A DNA stretch of 64,000 nt, from positions 21,930,816 to 21,994,815 of the forward strand of contig OX463779.1 in NCBI GenBank assembly GCA_949825025.1, written 5' to 3'. Below the pieces are notes generated by a model that made no database searches, was not told the DNA's origin, and saw nothing but the letters and a program-made list of their open reading frames with translations. The position numbers and the translations under genes are program-made. Origin of the DNA: Siphlonurus alternatus (taxonomy: Eukaryota > Arthropoda > Insecta > Ephemeroptera > Siphlonuridae). This document shows, piece by piece, positions 13,440 to 24,687 of the stretch (the first letter of the stretch is position 1; the number at the start of each line of letters is the position of its first letter).

Positions 13440-13912
13440 ACTATCCATGAATACCACGTCTCAGCAGAGACCAAACAGACACTATTATACAGTATAGTGC
13501 AGGGTCTGATGTCTCAGAGCACAGCAGCTTTAAAGTTATTCGCGCCAAAAACTAGGCAGATGACAATTGAAATTAAGATCGTGTTGCTTCCAAACTTGAC
13601 CAGTAGATAGCGTAAAGTTTGATTTTGGATCGAGATGTCTGCTGTTTTGATATGAAAAGAGTGGGGCTAGATCAGCACAGCTGGCGAAGTTGAGGCTGAA
13701 ATCGGAGTTGCGAGGCGAGTGGCGTGGTGCAGTAGTGCAGCAATGCAGTCGCGATTTAGTGAATGTTGTTTGTGAGAGAGTGCAGAGTCGGTGCGGCGGG
13801 TGCCAAGCCATGTGCGGCACTAGGCAAAAGCAGGAGGCGCCTGCCATCACCACCACCGATACTACAGGCATGCCCGTTCAGAGATGACATCTCAAGCGAA
13901 TAGATACCAAGC
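13440..13912 (+). promoter_or_regulatory. Candidate promoter and 5' UTR of the exostosin gene
   Basis: Base composition shifts from AT-rich to mixed/GC-richer sequence from about 13.5 kb, with the strongest rise from about 13.64 kb to the start codon. I see no convincing TATA box at a sensible distance, so a TATA-less promoter is likely, but the start site cannot be placed. The leader carries short upstream reading frames: an ATG in the 13745 area that stops after about ten codons, and an ATG near 13811 whose frame ends at 13887. An in-frame TAG lies four codons before the main ATG, so the coding start cannot extend upstream within this exon. Whether the leader is itself spliced is unknown. 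The extent is an estimate from composition. Confidence 0.45.
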
Positions 13913-14483
13913 ATGCAGGCCAAAAAACGTTACCTGTTAGTCCTTTTATCGTGTGCTTTCCTAGCTTACTGTTATTTTGGTGGCTATCGGTTGAAAAGTG
14001 AAAGTAATCCCTCATTACTATTTGACACTATATTACCCTCCTATTTAGATGATAAAATTTATGAAGATGATAAAGACATGGTGTTTTCACCTAGTGTAAG
14101 ACGGACAGGTGGTAAAAGAACTAGTAACTTGCAACATAATTGTCGCATGGAAACTTGTTTTGATAATTCTCGGTGTAGAGGAGAATTTAAAGTGTATGTA
14201 TATCCGCTCGATGATGTTCCGGAGCCTAGTCCTACTTATCGCAAGATCCTGAATGTTATTCTTGAGTCCCGGTACTATACTTCAGATCCTCAACAAGCCT
14301 GTTTGTTTGTATTGGCTCTGGACACACTTGACAGGGATAGTCTGTCTGGTGACTATGTCCGAAACATGCAGGCGAGGATACGGCAGCTCGACCTTTGGGA
14401 CGGAGGTCGTAACCATCTGATATTCAACCTATATTCAGGAACATGGCCAGACTATGACACTAGTGACCTGGGATTTGATACAG
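13913..14483 (+). CDS. ttv: Exostosin-1 / tout-velu, coding exon 1 (residues 1-190 plus first base of codon 191)
   Basis: This encodes the N-terminus of the EXT1-type glycosyltransferase. In the Golgi, EXT1 and EXT2 proteins elongate heparan sulfate by adding alternating glucuronic acid and N-acetylglucosamine. Residues 1-6 are a short basic cytosolic tail (MQAKKR), followed by a hydrophobic membrane anchor at about 7-25, as in a type II Golgi enzyme. A low-complexity stem runs to about 75. The conserved exostosin (GT47) region begins at C77 with CRMETCFD, with further cysteines at C82 and C88. Family-typical stretches follow: ESRYYTSDP (118-126), LDTLDRDSLS (136-145), and FNLYSGTWPDY (171-181). 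The start is supported by the tout-velu-like MQAKKRY beginning and an in-frame upstream stop. The exon ends at a consensus donor (CAG|gtatgt) in phase 1. Joining it to the exon at 15172 restores GFDTGYAILA. The symbol follows the fly gene; vertebrates use EXT1. Confidence 0.95.
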
Positions 14484-15171
14484 GTATGTTTATGAATCTG
14501 TGAGTAAGTTTAAAAGGACCGTTACCAGTAATAAACAAAGTATGCATACTGCAAGTCATACTATATGATACATTATGGATACTGCAAGCAGAACGTGGAG
14601 TGGAGGCAGATATTCTGAGAAAGTTTACAAAGGATGTCCTTTTAAGATTTTATAGCAACACATGCTCCCAATGGATAATGGAACAGTTGTATATAAAATA
14701 CATAATGTACTCCTGTTACATTAATTCTTCCTGCATTGCACATGGGGGGGGGGGGTGGAGGGGTCATTTACTGTGTGTCATTTGATACAGGCTGTATGCA
14801 TTCAATGTCATTTTTATTTTGTTCTTTTACATCATTTACAGCTATACATACACATGTAAATACTGAACACTTTATGTAAGCTTGTAGTTGGTAACAAAAG
14901 TATATAAATTAAAACAATAAAATTCGATTTTGCCCAAAGTTGAAGGATTATGAGATTACAGTATCATAACATACAGAATTAGATTATATATGTACATTTG
15001 AAGCTTCTAACTGCCCATATCCCTGATTTTTCCAACTACCACCAAGATCTGCAATGACGGCAGCTCCAGGCAGGCTCACGCCCAGACCCTTCAGCGCTCA
15101 CCGTCATGACCCTCCTACTCACTGGGGCCATTACTTACTCTTTGTTAATTTTAAATGTTTTCTCTTCTTAG
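14484..15171 (+). other. Exostosin intron 1 (688 bp, phase 1)
   Basis: The donor is gtatgt at 14484 and the acceptor is a pyrimidine-rich ttctcttcttag ending at 15171. The intron contains a run of 12 G (14744-14755) and a GC-richer patch just before the acceptor (about 15005-15150). From memory, human EXT1 codes this whole region in a single exon, so this intron is either an arthropod-side gain or a vertebrate-side loss. Confidence 0.9.
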
Positions 15172-15499
15172 GCTATGCGATCCTTGCCCGTGCCAGTGCT
15201 GCAATTTCTGAGATGCGTCCTGATTTTGACGTCTCCATCCCGTTGTTCCACCGCAGCCACCCTGAGAAAGGTGGGGACCCTGGGATGGTGACATCTACCA
15301 ACTTCCCTGGTAGCAAAAAGTACTTGCTGGCATTCAAGGGCAAGCGCTATGTGCACGGTATGGGCTCTGAGACTCGTAACGCCCTCTATCATCTGCACAA
15401 CGCCCGTGACGTAGTGCTTGTCACAACTTGTCGGCATGGCAAGAGCTGGCGAGAACTGCAGGATGAGCGCTGTGACCTTGATAACTCCGAGTATGACCG
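15172..15499 (+). CDS. ttv: Exostosin-1 / tout-velu, coding exon 2 (residues 191-299 plus two bases of codon 300)
   Basis: This continues the GT47 exostosin domain. Recognisable family stretches in order are YAILARAS, DFDVSIPLFHRSHP, KKYLLAFKGKRYVHG, SETRNALYHLHNARD and VLVTTCRHGKSWRELQD. The exon ends in CDLDNSEYD plus CG, the first two bases of an Arg codon. The donor at 15500 is gtgagt, a strong consensus. The reading frame would meet a stop three bases into the intron (TGA at 15501-15503), which confirms that splicing is needed. The next exon should begin with YDY and continue to the conserved LVPRGRRLGSFRF segment. I could not find that anywhere downstream, so only about 300 of an expected 700-750 residues are here. 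The GT47 remainder and the C-terminal GT64 domain lie outside the window. Confidence 0.95.
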
Positions 15500-15867
15500 G
15501 TGAGTGTTAACCTCTGTTTGTAGGTAACCATTGAACATCAGTAGTTTGGGAGTCTGTTAGAAGGATGCGAGTCAAGATTAAGGAGACTATTTTCAAAGAA
15601 GGGCAAAGGGGTTGGGAATTTATATCCTGATATACTATACAGGCAGTATGTTGTATACTGTACACTCTTGGGTAAATAGGGTTATGAAGTAATATGCTGG
15701 ATTGCTATGCTATGTGTGTAGTTCAGTGTACATAAATTAAAACGTTTTTAAGCTGAAAGATAATATTTGCTTTAATTTTCAATATGATATACATACAGGA
15801 TATAATAATCAGCATTTTTTTACAGCATATAAAACACACATTGTAAAATACTAATAACGATAAAAAA

Positions 15868-15909
15868 TAAAAAAAAATCCCACCTAAAAAAAATAAAAAA
15901 AATCCCACC
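15868..15909. repeat. Short tandem duplication in intron 2
   Basis: AAAAAAATCCCACC occurs twice, separated by AT-rich sequence. Likely slippage. Confidence 0.6.
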
Positions 15910-18483
15910 GGTATACAATATTTAAAAATATATATAATACAAGGGCTTGGCAATGAAAAATAAATAGAAGCCAGATAAGAAAGTGAACTGTCATAGAAAG
16001 TGGATATACATATCTGAGTTTGCAGAGTGACAACTCATATATTTTATGTATACTGTGAGTATACTGTAGTATATTATGTGAAAATTGTAAGGATGACATT
16101 TTATTTGTATTATTATACTAAAAATGTCAAACTTGTATTTTTTTATAATTTTTTATAACTTACTAGACTTACTGTTAATTTAACTAACAAGTAAGTGCAC
16201 TATACTGCATGAGAAATGAAAGAGGGGCGTATAATGAAGCATTTGGAAGTGCATAATTTTCAACACCTCCTCAACAAAGGTGTCTTAAAATACAAACATT
16301 ACAGACATCAACTACTACATGTAGTTTTAAAAAGTTTATACATAAAGCCATATTTGCATCAAACCTTGTGGATTATATGACATATTCTGAGGAATCTGAG
16401 GCAACTAAATTAAAGAAATACATGGTAAAATAAATAACTAAAAGCGGTATAATATAAACTGTAATATGGATTTGTTTCTTCATTTTACTATAACATTTGT
16501 TAAAAAAAAATAAATTTAATTAATTTACAAATATCCATGAAAAAAATTTAATTGTATGTACCACTATGTCATATCGTACAATGACATAATAAAAGCTATT
16601 ACAGTTTTTAATTTTTCCATCAAGTCTCAAGTAATTTACTATTTTAAATTTTCCAGTACTATTTTTTCTTTTAAGTACGTACTTAATATTCGTACTGATC
16701 TTTTGATATTTAAATTGTGCTGGATAAGGTTAATAAAAAGTCAATAGCTTGTGCTTGACATAAAGTATTGACAACTTGGTGACTTGGTCAACCATCAGAT
16801 GGACGGTTGAGAATGTTTGCAGGTCACCAAGATGACCTCAGCTGCTATATAGACGTCATTCGTGACCTGTTACATGTCACTGACCTGTCGGGACACGTCG
16901 AACTATATTATAGTGTCCTTATTCCAAGGACAGTAAATTGGCTCACTTGATTGTCCTTTCCTCACCCAGCTCATGTAGATCACCATATGAATTATCTAAA
17001 CTCTGGGTTAGAGTTTATCTGTTATAATTCTTAATAAAAAACGTAAAACAAAATTTATATTACTTTAGATTCTTTCTTGTATATTTTATACTTCAAATAC
17101 AAGTGCCAAAACATTTATATATTTTAGAATAATTTATAAAGTTACGAAGGTCTAGGAGATAATACATATATAAAAAATACAAAAAATACTTCCTTGCATA
17201 AAGAACAATAGAGTAAGTACGTACAGTACTTTCTGCAAGGATGTGGTGTTTCCCGCGTAATGTTTATATGTATAGCGTCCGCGAGTTTATATTATATGAC
17301 GCGTTCAGCACTATGCATGGCATGCCGTCCATCCGTCGTTTTGACAATGGTATAGGCGTGCGTGGGTGTGAGTCCCATGGATGGACCGCAATTGCTCCCA
17401 CATATATATTGTTGGCATCAAGTACTGCACCCGGCCATGGGCTTTGGCTAGTCACGTTCTTTCTATTGCTTACACACGCTTGCTATAGCTAGCTATATAG
17501 CTTGTTGGCTAGCCCTTAAAAAACTTTGCAATATTCAGCACGCGCGACACGTAAATCAATTCATGTATTTTTCATGTCATGTGTTGTTTGTATAGCCCTA
17601 TCATATATAGAATGACTAATGTATTTCATATTTTATACAACACATCATATCACACTGATTTATTTAATCATAAAATAATTCCTTTATTGAATATTATATT
17701 GAAATCTTGTTATTTTCATGTTATTGATAATTTAATATAAATTCTTTTCATTTCATCTTCCAAGTGAAACGTGATTATAAAGCAAATTTTCTAATAGTAT
17801 AATAAAATATTTATAAATATTTTTTTTATATTCCTTTGTGGAAAGCTTTAAAGCTAAAAGAAAAAGTAAAAGTAGAAAAGTTCTTTAGTTGCGTCTAAAG
17901 GGAATATCCAATTTTTGGTGTGAAAAATGAGGTGCTGGATAGATTGTGACGTGAAGTCGGCTTATATTGGCGCACTCCGGGGCCGCACGTGTGCGAGACG
18001 CGTGGACTGCATCGGGCCCGAGCTGTCAGCTAACAGAGACGACGACGCCCACTGAACGCATGTGATCAGAATGAAAAAGGACCAAATGGTAGCACCGCAG
18101 TAACAACTGCAAATATCTCGCGGGACTACCAAGAAAAAAAGGGTCTTTAAAACGCTTTCAAATTATACAATCATAAGAAATGTTATATAAAAAAATGTAA
18201 ATTTACAATCAGCTATATTTTTATGTCTGTTAAAAAAAATCATAATTTCATAAACGTTTAGTGGGAGGTGGGGGGGGGGGGTTAAAACCTCTTCAATTTT
18301 TTAAACGTAAATTTTAATGTAAAATATAAACACTATAAAGAGAAAATTATTAACATAAATTGGGAAAGAAAAATAATTCAAGCATGACAAAATGTACGAT
18401 GGTGTGTTTTATCGTTGAAATATAGCCATTGCTGTAAAAATTTTAATTAATTAAGATAGTATACTCCTATTATTACAGGAGTG

Positions 18484-18484
<1 letters not shown>
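15910..18484. other. Intronic AT-rich sequence with GC-richer patches
   Basis: No exon recognised. GC-richer patches lie at about 17240-17490 and 17940-18090. The second has a CACGTG core and, on the minus strand, a TATAAG hexamer near 17962-17967. This is weak promoter-like evidence only. A run of 12 G sits at 18270-18281. Confidence 0.5.
16775..16831. repeat. Imperfect inverted repeat in intron 2
   Basis: CTTGGTGAC...GGTCAACC pairs with GGTTGA...GTCACCAAG around a short loop. It is too short to assign to a family. Confidence 0.4.

Positions 18485-18567
<83 letters not shown>
18485..18567. repeat. (TA)n microsatellite
   Basis: About 80 bases of TA dinucleotide with one C interruption near 18547. 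The Ile-Tyr frame across it is not a gene. Confidence 0.97.
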
Positions 18568-19488
18568 TGTAAATTGTCTAAAGCTGAGAGAAATAGACCG
18601 CTGACGAGGCAAATGTCCTCTGAATTTCATGAGACCTGAGGCTAATGAGGGTGGGTGGGGTAAAAACTGCAAGTGCAGCACCCTTGGTGTTCAAACCAGC
18701 AAACTCCGCCGTGGTACTCAAGCGCGGGTCACGTTAATGAAGGACTTAACCTCGTAGTAGTAAGTCAGAAACTGTCGTACACTTCTCCCTCCTTACCAAA
18801 GGACTTATGGTCCTCTGTCTCGCTCCTTCTCACATTTTGTACGTAGTTTTTCCAAACCAAAGCAGCAGTTGCAGCACTTGAGTGTGGGTACCCTTAATGA
18901 AGGTTAACCGTGTTTAATGAAGGCTTTTTACTTCGTCTTCATTTCCATATAAACAGATTTCGTAATGAAGTTTTTACAAATGTGAACTGTTAAAATAATA
19001 AAGTTATAATACGGGTATATAAGTAAACATAAATATAACCTAAAATATTATTGCATATTTTTAATATTTTATTCACTTTTTATAATTGTGTTTCATTTAA
19101 TATTGTGATAAATAAATTTATCATCTCTTAAAACAAAACTCACTAGTTAATAAAAATGTATATGTATACTACTGTTCTTAATTAGTTTGCTTTTTATTTT
19201 AAAAAAAAAAATGTCAATTGAATCATAAATTATATCAATTTCTTACGGTTCTTTTTTTTTCTACGTTAAATAATCATATTACCTTTTTATCGCAATGATA
19301 GTTCGTTAAATGAGACTGGCATAGAAGTTTTGCATTAGTTATTCAATCCTGCAATGTGTGTAGTGCTTGCTCCGTGTCAAGGATGCTTGGTGGTGAATAT
19401 CGTCTGCAGTTATAACCTTCGACCGGCCACAATACAATGTAGACTGCTAACTACATCACTGCAACCAGAGAATAACGAGGAGAGTATA

Positions 19489-19926
19489 GGTGAAGTTACA
19501 TGAATGACAAAAACTGAAGAGGAAAACGGGGAATATTGAAAACAACCGATCCCCCCCCTAATGTATCGTTTCGCCAATTTTAAAATGTTACTGATAAAAT
19601 AAATAATGATGGTGCATATATTAATTTTACTATATATTGTTTGATCAGTTGCCTAAAAATTAAATTTGTATTTCACATTTCAAATTTTACTGATATTTGT
19701 TGACAGTATATATATATAGATGTTATAAAGCCCCGTTTTTCGTTCAAATGACTTCATACTTTTTTTTCTTTTTTTTTTTTTTATCAGTGAAATTTGATTT
19801 TATATTCTAATGTACCCTGTCAAGGTGTACCATAATATCACAATCATAATTTAATGATAAGATATTGAGATGATTTCATAGCGTGTTCAGTATCGCTGCA
19901 TTGAAAAGAATTCATGTAACTTCACC
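19489..19926. mobile_element. Possible degraded TIR element, about 440 bp
   Basis: A 17-base perfect inverted repeat (GGTGAAGTTACATGAAT) sits at both ends. The right end is followed by TTAA; the left end is preceded by TATA. The interior shows no extended pairing or coding sequence. A perfect 17-base inverted match at this spacing is unlikely by chance. Confidence 0.5.
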
Positions 19927-21373
19927 TTAAGTCATTGATATTGCTTACTGTGGTTGTTATTGTTTTTATTCTTGTCCGACTGCATGGTATATAAAGAAAG
20001 CTATCTTAAAAAGCTTGTTATGACTCTGTGAGACTACATAAAAATTAAGAGCTATGAGCTAGGGAGTTTTGTTTCACTGCACGCAAATTCTTCAGTCTGG
20101 CTATAGCTCGTCTTTCTATACTGTAGTCATAATATAACAAGAGAACTTTTATTTAAAATAAGATCTCTGCTGCTGGTATGTATAACTGATGTTTGCTCTC
20201 TGGATAATGCTTTTTGCAGTGACTTGGCAGTCATTTTTCGCTGTCCTTATGACCTCTATAGATTTGCTGTACTGCATGATGAACGAGATACACCAAACCA
20301 TGGTTATAAATGTCGTATGTATGTATAACAATTTAATCCAATACTGCAACATTATTTAAATAAAAAAAAAGACATCAAGAAAGTGGTGTTTACAGTGTTA
20401 TTAATGTATATAATATTTCTATTTTATTATATTTTATAAACAGTTTCCAATTTTACATTTTTCTGCAAATTGTTGTGCAGTAGTGTAATACAGAATACAT
20501 TGGAATCTCTACATGATAGTTAATTCAATCTTAGGTTGTTTAAATTTGGCAGGGTATAATAAAGTTGTTTGATTACAAATGAACAACATAACATAACGCA
20601 TAATTATGTATCATGAATGTAAGTTACCCAAAATAGAAAGCAAATAGTACCACACTCTGCATGTATAGGTACTATTAAATTAAAAAAAAAAGCGAATCGT
20701 CGCCTTAACGCTTTAAAATTTAACTTAAATATGAATTACAAAAAATCATAAAAATTAATTATAAAAAAAATCAAACTAAACTATAGGTGACCTGTAGATA
20801 TAAGAAATTTGTGGTAGCTTTTTATTTATAAGCATAAATATACACCGTTTCTCCATACATATTTATAATAATTACAGTATAGTTACTGTACTGTATAATT
20901 ATAATAACTTAACTTTGATGCAAACGTACAACAAGAAGTAAAATTTTACTAAACAAAAACATTTTAACCTTATAATATAATTTACAGTTCAATAACTTCT
21001 TAATTCTTACTTGAAAAATTATTTAAATCTTTTGTTATATAAAATAAAGTATATTTATTGATATTTATTGTAATCTTGTTTTATACATTCAACATAGAGT
21101 GCAATGACATTTATTACTACTGGTGCACCTGCATCAGTGTGAGGTCAGCTGCTTAATAATATAATATGGTGTTAGATGTAGTGGACCGCTTACGTATAAG
21201 ACCCCGTTATATGCTGCTTACAGTGATGTGGTGTGTGGGTGTCTTATGGTAGTGCGGGCGGGTGGGCTAGCTAACAGCAACAGTCGAGCACAGAGCAGTA
21301 AGAGCAAAGACTCACTTTGGCTTCACAGCTTATAAGGAGAGAAAGCGATATATATATTTTTTTTTATAAAGTC
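19927..21373. other. Intronic AT-rich sequence
   Basis: No exon recognised. A GC-richer patch at about 21130-21310 has no long frame. Confidence 0.55.
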
Positions 21374-21766
21374 TTAAGGTAGAGATAACGTCGAACAGCT
21401 GTTCGACGTAATCCCCTTTGATTAACATGTAAACCTTAGCAAATTGACAAAAATTCTGAAATTTTTTTGAGAGGCAGATATTAGTGCTTAAAAGCCATAG
21501 CAAAAGTTTCAAAAACATTTAACGAGCCGATTTTTTTAAATTAATTTTTTAGTTTGGCTCTCCATGGGAAAGCCCTATGCTGAAAATTAAAAAAATTATT
21601 TAAAAAAAATCGGCTCGTTAAATCGTTTTGAATTTTTTTCTATGGCTTTTAGGCACTAATATCTGCCTCTCAAAAAAATTTCAGAATTTTTGTCAATTTG
21701 CTAAGGTTTACATGTTAATCAAAGGGCATTACGTCGATCAGCTGTTCGGCGTTATCTCTACCTTAA
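21374..21766. mobile_element. 393-bp TTAA-bounded palindromic MITE (element C)
   Basis: The ends read TTAAGGTAGAGATAACG inward on both sides. The arms pair over about 170 bases (for example AGCAAATTGACAAAAATTCT and its complement, and AACGAGCCGATTTTTTTAAA and its complement), leaving a unique centre at about 21550-21590. The tip is the same as in the 11538 element, but the interior differs. The two mirror-image frames inside (21330-21518 minus and 21628-22017 plus) share the peptide LSKKFQNFCQFAKVYMLIKG only because the arms are complementary. Confidence 0.88.
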
Positions 21767-22286
21767 GACCGGCATTTGGACAAAAGAACAAGAAGCATAC
21801 GCTGGGAAGACCTAGAGAAGAAAGACTTTTTTATTATATATTTTTTTTCTTCCTTTCTAGCTCTTTCAAAATTTTCTTTCTTTTTTTTTTTTTTAAATCC
21901 CATCTCTTAAATCCATCAAAGCCGGGTGGTAGGCGTTGTTACGTACTGAGAGTTCTAGGCTATAATACTGTAACAGGGAGGAGAAAATCTTATTTATCTC
22001 TAAGATCTCTTATATAAGTTTATAAACAACCCTGGTGGTGGTACCGGCTGCTGCTGCTGTACTGTTATATTGCAATTATTGCAAGACTTCTTTAATTTCC
22101 TACATAACTGTGTACTGTTCAAAATAATAAGTAGTTTAAAAAGTTTATTTTTTAATTTTTTTGGTACTATATTGACTTTTCCTTATGTCTAACCTGCCTA
22201 TACTCAGGAGTAGAAAGTAGAACATATAAATGTAGACAAGGGCAGAGGGCGTTCAGAAGAGGCCAGAGCCCATGCACCCTTATGTC

Positions 22287-22632
22287 TTAAAGGTATACAG
22301 GCCTCAAATTACAAATTAGACAAACATTAAGTGTTGCTCAAGTTTATAATCAACATTCGTATTATTTTTACCTGCGCGCGGTGCGTCTGTGCGAAGTCGC
22401 GCTGTAAAGAAAGTCCTTGCTGACGTCACAACTCACAGCTAGCACCGATTAGCATTGAGTTGTGACGTCATCAAGGACTTCGTGACGTCATCAAGGACTA
22501 AATTTCTTACTTTGAACTGCGACTTCGCACGGATGCATCACGCGTGGAAAAAAATGATGCGAATGTTGATTATATACTCTAAACCCACTTGGTGACTGTC
22601 TAATTTGTATTTTGAGGCCTGTATGCCTTTAA
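22287..22632. mobile_element. 346-bp TTAA-bounded palindromic element
   Basis: The ends read TTAAAGGYATACAGGCCTCA inward. The arms include TAATCAACATTCG and its complement, TGCGAAGTCGC and its complement, and TTGTGACGTCA near the centre. A short direct duplication (GTGACGTCATCAAGGACT) occurs in the right arm. TTAA at both boundaries matches the other elements here, though the end sequence is a different family. Confidence 0.83.
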
Positions 22633-23487
22633 GTATTATATAGTTCAGCGGTCTTAAGTCTTAACTAAGGATGCCCGGTAACACTTAGGATGGAAGGAGA
22701 CATAATTTAAGGACTTATGTCCTCTGTTATAACAGAAAATAACGAACAGACTATATAATTTTGTGGAACTTAACAACTTAACACATTAAACTAATATTAA
22801 ATAAGGTTGACATTAATATATTTCACTCTACATGCGCCCTTATATGACTTGATTAACTTTACTATATTTATATATTAACATTCATGCTCCTATTTCACGC
22901 AACCTCGATGTTATATATTGTAACAGCTTACCTAGCTATAAAGGTAATCAAAAAAAGGAATGCAGCACCTGAGTAAATTTATAGCAAAAAAAAAAGTACA
23001 TAATTCGTTTAAAAACCTTAAAGATTTGTGTATATATGTTACCACCAAAAACCGAATTCGGGCAAAAGCCGAAAAAAATGAGCTAAACTAGTTTTGAGCA
23101 TCAAGTTAAGCTCAAAACCCGAAGTAATCGATTATTTCGGGTTTTGAGCTTAACTTTATGCTCAAAACTAGTTTTGCTCAAATTGAAGTGAGCAAAACCC
23201 GACGGAGACTTTTACATCGGGTTTTGCGCGTTTCCGTTTGAGCAAAACTATGTTAAATAGTTTGCTCAAACAAAACCCGCAAAACTATTTTTGAGCATCA
23301 AGTTAAGCTCAAAACTCGAAGTAAGATTTTATTTCGTCTTTTGAGCAAAATTTGAGCAAAACTAGTTTTGCTCATTTTTCAAAGACAATTTATTTTAAAT
23401 TTTGAACTTTAGTGGAATTAAGCGTTCACCATATGAAGCCCTCTTTGGCCACCCACAACGAAAAGGGTTGACAGATAGTTCTTTATA

Positions 23488-23745
23488 GAGGTCTGCACGG
23501 GCCGGATTTTCAAAAGGCCCGACCCGGCCCGGTCGGATGGTTGCTAGGCCCAGCCCGGGCCAGTGAAGACTGCTTCACAGTGCGGCCCCCGGCCCATGGT
23601 CCGTCCGTAGTTCAACCTCATGCAGCTCGCCTTTTTATTTTAGTGCTTTACAACCCATTATAAAACTAAGAAAAAGTCGTTTTAGAAGTTTTTTTTTTTT
23701 TTTTTCGCTTATTTGGGTCCCTTCTTCCTCTTTCCTTAGCAAAAT

Positions 23746-23822
<77 letters not shown>

Positions 23823-23885
23823 AAATCACTTTTGAAATTTCGAGAAAAAGCTAGGCCCGGCCCGGCCCGGCCCGTTCGCAGAATT
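23488..23885. mobile_element. hAT-like insertion with GGCCCGG-rich ends, nested
   Basis: The left end reads TAGAGGTCTGCACGGGCCGG, followed by repeated GGCCCGACCCGG blocks. The right end has GGCCCGGCCCGGCCCGTTCG with CAGAATT. I recognise the 'TAGAGGTxTGCACGGGCCGG' form from non-autonomous hAT-type elements, but the right end is degraded and no target duplication is clear. It carries the AAC microsatellite. Confidence 0.45.
23746..23821. repeat. (AAC)n microsatellite
   Basis: About 25 perfect AAC units. The poly-valine frame on the minus strand is not a gene. Confidence 0.98.
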
Positions 23886-23926
23886 AGGCGAATTAAGGGA
23901 GAAATTGGAGAAATTTAAGCTTTTAT

Positions 23927-23975
23927 TAAGGGGCATACATGACCAAAATGTTTCAATTGCCCCAAAATACCAACC
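23927..23975. repeat. TTAAGGGGCATACA repeat end, copy 1
   Basis: TTAAGGGGCATACATGACCA, then AAATG, TCAAT and GCCCCAAAATACCAA, match the complement of 33870-33913 with a few substitutions. This is probably the end of another TTAA-bounded family. Confidence 0.65.
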
Positions 23976-24228
23976 AATTAATTAAAACTTTCATTCAATC
24001 AAACAAATAGCAACAAATAAATAAATGCAACAATAAATAAATTAATAAATATTTAAATAATTAATAAATAAATAATTAAAAAAACAATAATAATTAATTA
24101 ATATTTAAATAAACATTTGAATAACTACAGCAAAGAATAAGTAAAAATAAATATATTATTCCGAAGAAAATAATAAATAAAAAATAAAGAACTGCAGCTG
24201 TCACAAAATAAAAAATAAAAAGGGGCAT

Positions 24229-24362
24229 TCACAAAGTCTTAAAGCCACATTTCAGGCTCGATAATTTAAAGCTTGATTTTAGACGTGTTTTTTAGACCCA
24301 AAATTTCTGGTCTTAAATTATTGAGCCTTAAATGTGGCCTTAATGCTTTGTGAATGCCCCTT
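24229..24362. mobile_element. Small 134-bp palindromic element
   Basis: The ends read AGGGGCATTCACAAAG inward on both sides. The arms continue through CTTAAAGCCACATTT and CTCGATAATTTAA with their complements. It lies inside the 23031-24687 composite. Confidence 0.75.
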
Positions 24363-24687
24363 AAATTGTCTTTGAAAAATGATCAAAACCAGTTTTGTTC
24401 AAATTTTGCTCAAAAGCCGAAATAAAATCTTACTTCGAGTTTTGATCATAACTTGATACGCAAAACTAGTTTTGTTCAAATGGGAATGAACAAAAGCCGA
24501 TGTAAAAGTCTTCATCGGGTTTTGCTCATTTCGACTTGAGCAAAACTAGTTTTGAGCATCAAGTTAAGCTCAAAACCCGAAGTAATCGATTATTTCGGGT
24601 TTTGAGCTTAACTTGATGCTCAAAACTAGTTTTGCTCATTTTTTTCGGCTTTTGCCCGAATTCGGTTTTTGGTGGTAACATATATAT

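Larger units (their letters stand above)
23031..24687. mobile_element. 1.66-kb composite inverted-repeat element with nested hairpins
   Basis: Outer ends pair as TATATATGTTACCACCAAAA and its complement, continuing through ACCGAATTCGGGC. Each arm of roughly 300-360 bases is built of repeated motifs such as GAGCAAAACTAGTTTTGAGC, ATCAAGTTAAGCTCAAAACC and CGAAGTAATCGATTATTTCG. Many of these are palindromes themselves, so each arm can also fold alone. Between the arms lie a GC-rich block, an AAC microsatellite, a TTAAGGGGCATACA repeat and a small palindrome, all listed separately. A short AT-type target duplication is possible but cannot be separated from the TA-rich flank. No transposase frame is visible. 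Confidence 0.8.

Noticed and set aside
13536..13887. Frames on both strands over the exostosin leader
   Set aside because: They overlap the GC-richer 5' UTR, show no family motif, and the plus one starts at a non-ATG codon.
21330..22017. Frames sharing LSKKFQNFCQFAKVYMLIKG as paralogous genes
   Set aside because: These are the two complementary arms of the 21374-21766 element, not genes.
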